Below, in pieces: positions 1 to 5,494 of a DNA stretch of 5,494 bases (positions within the stretch are counted from its first letter, which is position 1; every line of letters begins with the position of its first letter). The notes below the pieces were generated by a model. That model did no database searches. It saw nothing but the letters and a program-made list of their open reading frames with translations, and was not told the DNA's origin. Source of the stretch: CAUZSN01 sp963582345 (GTDB lineage Bacteria > Planctomycetota > Planctomycetia > Planctomycetales > Planctomycetaceae); contig CAUZSN010000165.1 in NCBI GenBank assembly GCA_963582345.1, positions 1 through 5,494 on the forward strand, written 5' to 3'. Both the position numbers and the translations under genes were made by a program.

Positions 1-779
1 AAGGAACGATTGGCGAGGAACTTCTGTGTCAGTTCGTTTTGGTCAATGCATCGAAGGACCTACGCGTTGTACTTCCGGGTTTCGAAGTCAAGGAATTCGA
101 TCACAACTTGACGAAACTCAACCGCAAGATCGAATATGGTGATGGGGAGATAACGAGGACGGCCGATTTGTTCGACGATATTGTCGATGAGGGAACATTG
201 ACGGTCGAGGTTCAATGTCTTGACTCCCAGCAATACCTGGGTATGGCGCGGCCCGACTTGTTTATCCGTATGCCGGACAATCCGTTCGCGGTCGGATACA
301 TCAAGGCCATTTTCGGCATCTGGTTGATGATCGTGTTAATTGTCATTTTTAGCGTGACTGCCAGTTGCTTTGTGCAAGGCCCGGTGGCATCTCTGTTTGC
401 GTTCACGTTGATTGTGGTTGGACAGGGTTTTCGAGAATTTATGATAAAATTGGTGTCCGGTGAACACCCGGGAGGCGGACCGCTCGAGTCGTGGTACCGC
501 CTGTTTACTCATTTGAATCTGACGGCTCAGTTGAAGGAGTCGATGTTAACGACGACCATTCGGGCAGTTGACTTCATTTTTTTAAACGCATTATGGTTGG
601 TCCAGAACATTGTCCCGAATTTCGAACACTATCAGATGTCCACATTTGTCGCCAATGGTTTCGATGTGCCGTGGTCGGCCGCATTATTGCCAAGCATCGT
701 TGTCACAGTCGCATATTTTCTGCCTTGTCTTTTAATTGCCTACTACAGTCTGTCGTTGCGCGAGCTTGAAGCAAAATGA
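1..779 (+). CDS. ABC-2 type transporter permease-like membrane protein, C-terminal part (5' end outside window)
   Basis: The frame is open from the first full codon at base 3 to the TGA at 777-779, giving 258 residues with no stop upstream. The first possible start, a TTG at 39, lies in continuing coding sequence, so the true start is almost certainly left of the window. Counting from base 3, the first ~90 residues are soluble and charged. Hydrophobic segments follow at about 95-118 and 127-143, a weaker one at about 188-203, and a clear last membrane helix at about 225-248, ending in the basic/acidic tail LRELEAK. Alternating soluble and membrane blocks with a final helix and short charged tail fit large ABC-2 type permeases of planctomycetes, where an ATPase gene usually lies upstream; that gene is not visible here. 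The substrate cannot be told. The stop overlaps the next start (ATGA), so the two are probably translationally coupled. Membrane protein is firm; the ABC permease label is family resemblance and could be wrong. Confidence 0.6.
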   Translation, partial: GTIGEELLCQFVLVNASKDLRVVLPGFEVKEFDHNLTKLNRKIEYGDGEITRTADLFDDIVDEGTLTVEVQCLDSQQYLGMARPDLFIRMPDNPFAVGYIKAIFGIWLMIVLIVIFSVTASCFVQGPVASLFAFTLIVVGQGFREFMIKLVSGEHPGGGPLESWYRLFTHLNLTAQLKESMLTTTIRAVDFIFLNALWLVQNIVPNFEHYQMSTFVANGFDVPWSAALLPSIVVTVAYFLPCLLIAYYSLSLRELEAK

Positions 780-2137
780 CCCATTTGACGTCTTTTCAGC
801 GAAAGATTGCATACTCTATTTTCATTGTCGTGTTGGTCATCCCCATCATTGTGCTGGGCATGCCTGCTGGCGGTAAGGAAAATCCGGGTGGACAGTTATC
901 GCGATTGCGGCGAGAGTTTGAGCTGGGTGAAGCCACGATGGGAAACGTCGATCCAACCAGCGCGACGATGAATCTTGTACTGCTTGGTTTGCGAGGCCTT
1001 GCGACCAACCTGTTGTGGCTGGAACACGAAGAACAGAAAAGGACAAAGCAATGGGCGAAGATGCGGGCAACAACGGATTCGATCATCTTGCTGCAGCCGC
1101 ATTTTCAGCAAGTCTGGCGGTTTCATGGCTGGGATTTGGCCTACAACGTATCCGTAGAATGGGATGCGGTGGAAGACCGATATTATTGGGTTAAGCAAGG
1201 CGCCAAGTTCTCAATGCGGGGCACTAAACAAAATGCAAAGTACCCCGAACTGTACTGGACGACAGGACGAATTCTTGGTGAAAAAATCGGAAGTTCTGAT
1301 GAACGACGCTTCTACCGCAAGTTCTTCAAAGCTGACCCTAACGAAGAAGAGTTTCAAGGAGGGCCCGATCCCGACATCAATCCCACTGCAAAGGATAACT
1401 ATTTGGCCGCACGAGATTGGTTTCAGGATGCGAATGACGTCGAGGATGGTACCTTCGATGGGAAAACACACGTGCAGCACATCATGATGCGAGCCCTGTT
1501 TCGCTCGTACCCAGCTCGCTCCCGAATGGATTATGCCGAATCGTTTCAGCGCGACGGGCTGTTTGGCGAAAGGCAACAGGTGGCATGGCACGCTGCGTTG
1601 GAAGATTGGACGAAAAAGTACGGACAGGAAATCTACGCGCAGCCAAACTGTGTGATTTTCCAGGAAGTAGCAGGTCAGGATGATTTCAATCGTTTGAAGA
1701 ACCTAAAGCAAAACAAGGGTGTCGATGAGTTGCACCTGAAGCATTGGTTGATCCGTACGCAAAATGTCACAAACTACCGGTATTGGAAGAAACGCTCCCG
1801 CGCCGAATCTGAGCCAAATACAATGGCCGCGCATCGGCATTTGTACCAGGGCAAGGAACTGTTTAAGAAAGGCAACTTGGACAGATCGCTTAAACAGTTG
1901 GAACAAGGACTGTTCAAGTTTGAAGCGATGTTGAATAGTTATCCTCAGTTCCGGCTCGACGACAATATGATTGAAGAGGGACTTATGGGCGTCTTGTTAT
2001 TTCAGAGAATTCATCAACTCCTAAACCCAGACGATCCATTGCCCGAGTCCTACCACCTAAAAACTCTTTGGGAACAACACCTCCGACGAGTTTCTCGCGT
2101 AAAATCTCAATTGGATCGAGAACTCCAGAACGAATAA
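776..2137 (+). CDS. Conserved-looking membrane-anchored protein with TPR-like helical region, function unknown
   Basis: This is a 453-residue protein I cannot assign to a named family. Residues 1-10 are short and basic, and residues 11-29 form one hydrophobic helix (IAYSIFIVVLVIPIIVLGM), which fits an uncleaved anchor with the rest outside the cytoplasm. From about 62 onward the protein is hydrophilic and aromatic-rich, with many Trp and Tyr residues (for example W114, W119, W129, Y136, Y137, W138, W161). Segments such as 92-125 and 350-390 have TPR-like spacing of small and aromatic residues, e.g. LYQGKELFKKGNLDRSLKQL at 356-375, but no clean TPR consensus repeats. I see no catalytic motif. 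The ATG at 776 is chosen because it overlaps the upstream stop in an ATGA and no good ribosome site favours a later start. Coupling to the permease-like gene suggests a partner or accessory protein for that transporter; this is inference. A lone housekeeping role is equally possible. Confidence 0.75.
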   Translation: MTHLTSFQRKIAYSIFIVVLVIPIIVLGMPAGGKENPGGQLSRLRREFELGEATMGNVDPTSATMNLVLLGLRGLATNLLWLEHEEQKRTKQWAKMRATTDSIILLQPHFQQVWRFHGWDLAYNVSVEWDAVEDRYYWVKQGAKFSMRGTKQNAKYPELYWTTGRILGEKIGSSDERRFYRKFFKADPNEEEFQGGPDPDINPTAKDNYLAARDWFQDANDVEDGTFDGKTHVQHIMMRALFRSYPARSRMDYAESFQRDGLFGERQQVAWHAALEDWTKKYGQEIYAQPNCVIFQEVAGQDDFNRLKNLKQNKGVDELHLKHWLIRTQNVTNYRYWKKRSRAESEPNTMAAHRHLYQGKELFKKGNLDRSLKQLEQGLFKFEAMLNSYPQFRLDDNMIEEGLMGVLLFQRIHQLLNPDDPLPESYHLKTLWEQHLRRVSRVKSQLDRELQNE

Positions 2138-2295
2138 CAACGTAAATGGACTCTGCACGTCGCCATAATTGCCGTAGCGAGGTCATTTTCTTCTACCTCG
2201 ACTTGTTTTACGACGCAGTTCCTCTTGAACATTCCCAAGTGCATTTCAATTCGCCTTATCAATTCCTTCTCACTCGGTTCGAGTATTATTGACAA
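2107..2295 (-). CDS. Possible small protein of 62 residues, unidentified
   Basis: A minus-strand frame starts with TTG at 2295 and stops inside the end of the upstream + strand gene, overlapping it by 31 bases. Most of it occupies the gap 2138-2295, so it is not simply a shadow of a gene. The product is charged and looks partly helical (SEKELIRRIEMHLGMFKRN at residues 8-26), then acidic (QVEVEEND at 31-38). The frame stays open above the TTG for 15 more codons but offers no ATG. The only GG-rich stretch upstream is GGGG, about 10 bases before the TTG. An internal ATG lies at residue 17. I do not recognise the protein. It may be a real small gene, a decayed remnant, or chance; chance is most likely given the length. 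Confidence 0.15.
   Translation of the reverse strand: MSIILEPSEKELIRRIEMHLGMFKRNCVVKQVEVEENDLATAIMATCRVHLRCYSFWSSRSN
2178..2209 (+). terminator. Possible rho-independent terminator after the first operon
   Basis: A perfect 6-base inverted repeat, CGAGGT (2178-2183) and ACCTCG (2195-2200), encloses an 11-base loop and is followed by ACTTGTTTTA. It begins 41 bases after the stop of the 453-residue protein gene, where a terminator would be expected. The stem is short, the loop long and the T run interrupted, so termination would be weak at best. Confidence 0.3.
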
Positions 2296-2365
2296 ACGAT
2301 CATTGCCCCAGCTAAACTCGGCCGGTCACTCGCAACTTTTTTCGGATTAAAAAATCCAAAGTCGT

Positions 2366-2395
2366 TTGACAGAGGTAGTTTGTGAGTTTCCGAAT
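2366..2395 (+). promoter_or_regulatory. Candidate promoter for hppA-rsfS
   Basis: TTGACA at 2366-2371 matches the sigma-70 type -35 consensus exactly. The best -10 at a usable distance is CCGAAT (2390-2395) after 18 bases, matching only the last three consensus positions, so the call is weak. A second candidate is TTGTCA (2432-2437), then 17 bases, then GGTAAT (2455-2460). That one would overlap the first possible hppA ATG and would favour the second ATG at 2477. Promoter consensus in planctomycetes is not well enough known to me to decide between them. Confidence 0.2.
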
Positions 2396-2406
2396 AGTTG
2401 AAAACA

Positions 2407-2430
2407 CCGAATTTCGGCGGGAAAGCTTTC
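2407..2430. repeat. Two adjacent palindromes upstream of hppA
   Basis: CCGAATTTCGG (2407-2417) is an 11-base palindrome around a central T. GAAAGCTTTC (2421-2430) is a perfect 10-base palindrome. Only three bases separate them, and they lie 28-52 bases before the first hppA ATG. As hairpins they would have almost no loop, so if they act at all they are better read as binding sites for a dimeric protein. Short palindromes also arise by chance. Confidence 0.3.
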
Positions 2431-2458
2431 TTTGTCAAAACATACGGATCCTTAGGTA

Positions 2459-5077
2459 ATGGAGATAATTCATAGGATGAACTTGTTAAACGGTTTTAGC
2501 CGGGTTGGTTCGAAGCTTTGGAGTGTGTTGGTTGTCTTCTTGACTTGCTGTCTCTATTCCACTCCCACGTTTGCTGCCGAGAACCAGGTGGCTCAAGCAC
2601 CGGTAGTCATTGGTTGGTTAGTAGCCCTGGCGGGGTCGGTGGTAGCTCTGTACTTCGCCCGTAAGTTCTTCCTGTGGATGGTGCAGCAGGACGAAGGCGA
2701 CGAAGTGATGGTGCGGATTGCCGATCATGTCCGCCAGGGAGCGCGGGCGTATCTGAATCGGCAGTATATCGTAGTTGCGATTTTTTTTGTCGTCGTGTCG
2801 GTGCTACTGGCTATCATAGCATTTGTTCTTAAGGCCCAATCGGAATGGGTACCGTTCGCCTTTATAACCGGTGGATTCTTCTCAGGGCTGGCGGGATGGT
2901 TTGGAATGAAGACCGCTACTCTGGCAAGCTCTCGTACAGCTCAAGGTGCCAAGAACTCGTTGAACGAAGGCCTTCAGATCGCGTTTCGCAGCGGTGCCGT
3001 CATGGGGCTGGTGGTCGTCGGTTTGGGGCTGTTGGACATTTGTTTGTGGTTTGCCATCTTATATTGGCTGGTGCCGTTTTTGGGCTTCGAAGCTTTGGAT
3101 CTGGAGACGATCACAGTCACGATGCTGTGTTTTGGCATGGGAGCCAGCTGTCAGGCTCTGTTTGCTCGAGTGGGTGGCGGCATCTTTACGAAAGCAGCAG
3201 ATGTCGGCGCTGATCTAGTAGGAAAAGTGGAAGCGGGAATCCCTGAAGACGATCCTCGCAATCCTGCTACGATCGCTGACAATGTAGGAGACAATGTGGG
3301 CGACGTCGCTGGAATGGGCGCTGACTTATACGAATCGTATTGTGGGTCAATTTTGGCTAGCGCTGCGTTGGGAGTCGCTGCATATCATGGCTATCCCAAC
3401 ATGCAAATAATGATGTTGCTATTACCCATGGTGCTGGCGGCGGCGGGTATCGGATTGTCGATTTGGGGGGTGTACCTGGTCAAAACTCGAGACGACGCTA
3501 CGCAGCGCAATTTGCTGACCGCGTTATCTCGTGGCATTGACATGAGCAGCCTGGGCGTTGTCGTGGCGGCATTCGTACTGGTGTGGCTGTTGCTGGTCAT
3601 TCCGTCCGGATTTATCGTATCCCTCGCCGACTCGCCACTTCCCAGTGGAAACGCACTGTTCGGTGTGGCCATGTCGATTGTCGTTGGATTGGGGGCTGGC
3701 TGGATCATAGGCAAGTGGACCGAATACTCGACCAGCGAAGAGTATGCTCCGACCAAACGAATTGCCGATCAGGCAATGACTGGACCGGCGACCGTAATCA
3801 TTGCCGGAGTGGCCGAAGGGCTGTTCAGCGTGTGTGTGCCCATTCTGGTGATCGGCTTGGCTATCATTCTGGCATTTGGGTTTCCGACAGGGTTCGATTT
3901 CCAGGATGCTCGGCTGTTTGCCCTTGGACTTTATGGAGTTGCGATTGCTGCGGTCGGTATGTTGAGCACTTTGGGAATTACGTTGGCGACCGACGCTTAT
4001 GGTCCGATTGCTGATAACGCTGGCGGTAACGCTCAGATGAGCAAGCAAGAGCCACACGTGCGAAAACGTACTGACGCGTTGGACAGCCTCGGTAATACAA
4101 CGGCCGCGACTGGAAAAGGGTTTGCTATTGGATCGGCCGCGCTGACAGCGTTAGCTTTATTGGCGGCATACATCGAAGAAGTACGTGTTGGCTTCGATCG
4201 CTGGGGTGAAAAGGTACCGGTTGTTACAACTATAACCGACGACCTTTCGCAGGCCACAGTCCGTAAAATCAGTGACACCGTCCTTACACTGAATCGAACG
4301 ATAGAGGAGTCCAACGATCAAAACGACGCCGTATATCTAGTTTTTCCAGCTCGGACGGGTGTTGCCGACGATGCTGATTTGACAAGAGTTCAGGAGGCAG
4401 CCGACGGTGAGTTCTTGACCATTGATCTGGCTAGACTTGTTGCCGGCGGACAGGTCGTGGACAACGAAAAAGCGACCATGCCCGACTTTGTACGCTATTA
4501 CAACGTAACAATCATGAATCCAGCCGTTCTGGTCGGCATGTTTATGGGTGTTATGCTGGCGTTTGTTTTCTGTGCACTCACAATGAAGGCGGTTGGACGT
4601 GCGGCCGGCTCCATGGTGGAAGAAGTGCGCCGCCAGTTCCGTGAAATTGAGGGGATTATGGAAGGAACGGCAGAACCCGAGTATGCCTCGTGTGTCGCTA
4701 TCAGCACCGCGGCGGCTCAGCGCGAAATGATCCTTCCGGCGCTACTGGGCATCCTAGGTCCGATTGCTGTCGGCTTGGTGTTGGGAGTCGGTGGGGTAAT
4801 GGGAATGCTGGCTGGAGGGCTGACCTCCGGCTTTGCGGTTGCCATCATGATGGCTAATGCCGGTGGAGCTTGGGACAATGCGAAGAAGTACATTGAAGGT
4901 GGTGCGCACGGCGGCAAAGGAACCGATGCTCACAAAGCCACCGTGGTCGGCGACACCGTCGGCGACCCGTTCAAGGACACCAGCGGTCCAAGCTTGAACA
5001 TCCTAATCAAGTTAATGAGTATGGTTTCAGTTGTGTTTGCCGGTTTTATTGTGCAATATGCCTTGCGAATATTCTAG
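2459..5077 (+). CDS. hppA: Membrane-integral ion-translocating pyrophosphatase, K+-dependent type
   Basis: It hydrolyses cytoplasmic pyrophosphate to phosphate and uses the energy to pump H+ or Na+ across the membrane. The catalytic motifs are all present: DVGADLVGKVE at 248-258, DNVGDNVGD at 274-282, DAYGPIADNAGGNAQMS at 512-528, and the C-terminal set D806, K809, D832, D836, K839 and D840. Sixteen core membrane helices can be laid out from about 48 to 870. GNTTA at 545-549 with G552 is the K+-dependent signature; K+-independent enzymes have Lys and Thr at these two places. E292 in helix 6 is the usual gating glutamate, but H+ versus Na+ pumping cannot be told. Two additions make it 872 residues against roughly 660-770 usual: a signal-peptide-like segment (hydrophobic 21-38, possible cleavage after TFA or TFAA at 37-40) and a long loop at about 573-685. 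An in-frame ATG at 2477 is an alternative start; neither has a strong ribosome site. It overlaps rsfS by 20 bases. Confidence 0.97.
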   Translation: MEIIHRMNLLNGFSRVGSKLWSVLVVFLTCCLYSTPTFAAENQVAQAPVVIGWLVALAGSVVALYFARKFFLWMVQQDEGDEVMVRIADHVRQGARAYLNRQYIVVAIFFVVVSVLLAIIAFVLKAQSEWVPFAFITGGFFSGLAGWFGMKTATLASSRTAQGAKNSLNEGLQIAFRSGAVMGLVVVGLGLLDICLWFAILYWLVPFLGFEALDLETITVTMLCFGMGASCQALFARVGGGIFTKAADVGADLVGKVEAGIPEDDPRNPATIADNVGDNVGDVAGMGADLYESYCGSILASAALGVAAYHGYPNMQIMMLLLPMVLAAAGIGLSIWGVYLVKTRDDATQRNLLTALSRGIDMSSLGVVVAAFVLVWLLLVIPSGFIVSLADSPLPSGNALFGVAMSIVVGLGAGWIIGKWTEYSTSEEYAPTKRIADQAMTGPATVIIAGVAEGLFSVCVPILVIGLAIILAFGFPTGFDFQDARLFALGLYGVAIAAVGMLSTLGITLATDAYGPIADNAGGNAQMSKQEPHVRKRTDALDSLGNTTAATGKGFAIGSAALTALALLAAYIEEVRVGFDRWGEKVPVVTTITDDLSQATVRKISDTVLTLNRTIEESNDQNDAVYLVFPARTGVADDADLTRVQEAADGEFLTIDLARLVAGGQVVDNEKATMPDFVRYYNVTIMNPAVLVGMFMGVMLAFVFCALTMKAVGRAAGSMVEEVRRQFREIEGIMEGTAEPEYASCVAISTAAAQREMILPALLGILGPIAVGLVLGVGGVMGMLAGGLTSGFAVAIMMANAGGAWDNAKKYIEGGAHGGKGTDAHKATVVGDTVGDPFKDTSGPSLNILIKLMSMVSVVFAGFIVQYALRIF

Positions 5078-5465
5078 TTCCAACGTCCGATCCGAACAAA
5101 AACCGCGCAGCCTGGAACAAGCGTGCGGGACTGCCAAAATCGCCCACGATTACCGGGGGCGAGATACGCTCGTTCTGGACATGACCAACGTAACACCGCT
5201 CTTCGACTATTTCGTCGTGACGACGGGAACCAGTCGACGGCAAATTCGCGCGATTTCCGAAGAAGTCGATCGCGTGATGAAAGAACACGGTTCCCAAAAG
5301 ATCGGGATTGAGGGATACGACATTGGTTCTTGGGTTCTACAAGATTACGGCGACATTGTCGTGCACGTTTTTACGCCCGAAACGCGAGCCCTATACGATC
5401 TGGAACATCTTTGGGCCGACGCTTCGCATGTCGATTGGCAGGTGGATCCCGACTGTCGGAAGTAA
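5058..5465 (+). CDS. rsfS: Ribosomal silencing factor RsfS
   Basis: RsfS (formerly YbeB; Iojap/DUF143 family) binds uL14 on the large ribosomal subunit and blocks joining of the small subunit, lowering translation when nutrients are scarce. From the ATG at 5058 the protein has 135 residues, close to the family's usual 105-140. The family core is complete: LVLDMTNVTPLFDYFVVTTG at 38-57 with TSRRQ following, EGYDIGSWVLQDYGDIVVHV at 85-104, and YDLEHLW at 113-119. The first ~20 residues are polar and not conserved. The frame stays open further upstream to a TTG at 5031, but those codons lie deep inside hppA and add residues outside the family, so the ATG is preferred. No clear ribosome site precedes it, which fits coupling to hppA translation through the 20-base overlap. 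In many other bacteria rsfS sits by nadD; here the neighbour is hppA. Only 29 non-coding bases follow in the window. Confidence 0.95.
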   Translation: MPCEYSSSNVRSEQKPRSLEQACGTAKIAHDYRGRDTLVLDMTNVTPLFDYFVVTTGTSRRQIRAISEEVDRVMKEHGSQKIGIEGYDIGSWVLQDYGDIVVHVFTPETRALYDLEHLWADASHVDWQVDPDCRK

Positions 5466-5494
5466 CATAATCACGCGCATTCCGGCGATATGTT

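Larger units (their letters stand above)
2138..2458. other. 321-base intergenic region between the first operon and hppA
   Basis: No confident gene lies here. The left half holds a weak terminator-like hairpin and the body of an unidentified minus-strand frame. The right half is richer in A and T and holds a short inverted repeat GGATT-AAAA-AATCC (2344-2357), an exact TTGACA box (2366-2371) and two adjacent palindromes (2407-2417 and 2421-2430). The right half is therefore the likely control region of hppA. I found no tRNA-like or recognisable riboswitch structure. Confidence 0.7.

Noticed and set aside
39..41. TTG at 39 as the true start of the first gene
   Set aside because: The frame is open to the left edge with protein-like sequence before this codon, so it is more likely an internal Leu codon.
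1211..1591. Minus-strand open frame of 126 codons inside the anchored-protein gene
   Set aside because: It is wholly antisense to a coherent + strand gene and has no ribosome site, so it is most likely a shadow.
3583..4014. + strand open frame of 143 codons in another frame of hppA
   Set aside because: It overlaps conserved pyrophosphatase helices and its product is rich in Arg, Cys and Trp, the mark of an out-of-frame reading.
3524..4057. Minus-strand open frame of 177 codons inside hppA
   Set aside because: It lies entirely opposite the well-supported hppA coding frame, has low-complexity His/Gln/Ser/Asn-rich composition typical of antisense translation, and resembles no family.
5031..5057. 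TTG at 5031 as the start of rsfS
   Set aside because: It would put nine more codons inside hppA and add residues outside the family core; the ATG at 5058 gives a normal family length.
5466..5494. Terminator or next gene start after rsfS
   Set aside because: The 29 remaining bases show no stem with a T run, and an ATG near the edge is too short to judge.
1..5494. Mobile element, CRISPR array, toxin-antitoxin pair or defence system
   Set aside because: No spaced direct repeats, terminal inverted repeats, transposase or integrase motifs, or defence enzyme domains were seen; the genes read as ordinary chromosomal genes.

Overview
The window looks like chromosomal DNA from a planctomycete, probably of the Pirellula/Rhodopirellula kind. 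This is inferred from protein character, not from a marker gene. The membrane pyrophosphatase has a signal-peptide-like N-terminus and a large extra loop, the RsfS protein resembles planctomycete versions, and the first two proteins are of a type I associate with planctomycete genomes. Base composition is close to balanced GC. All confident genes lie on the + strand. I see no mobile element, CRISPR array, rRNA or tRNA.

Region 1 (1-2137) is the end of an operon. A membrane protein with the character of an ABC-2 type transporter permease enters from the left edge without its start. Its stop overlaps the start of the next gene in an ATGA. That second gene encodes a 453-residue protein with one N-terminal membrane anchor and a large, probably helical, TPR-like soluble part of unknown function. 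The pair is probably made together and may act together at the membrane.

Region 2 (2138-2458) is a 321-base gap with no confident gene. It holds a possible weak terminator hairpin for the first operon, a TTGACA box, two adjacent palindromes just before the next gene, and a possible small minus-strand reading frame (2107-2295) that I cannot identify.

Region 3 (2459-5465) holds hppA, a membrane-integral ion-pumping pyrophosphatase of 872 residues, followed by rsfS, the ribosomal silencing factor, whose likely ATG lies inside the last 20 bases of hppA. HppA has the complete catalytic motif set and the Ala/Gly signature of the K+-dependent class. It carries roughly 80 extra residues in an extracytoplasmic loop. 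One encoded protein recovers energy from pyrophosphate, a by-product of biosynthesis, and the other holds back ribosome subunit joining when nutrients are short, so their coupling makes physiological sense but may be incidental. The final 29 bases are non-coding as far as can be seen.

These are mainly housekeeping genes. The least explained parts are the second gene, the HppA loop and the 321-base gap; nothing here amounts to a clearly new system.
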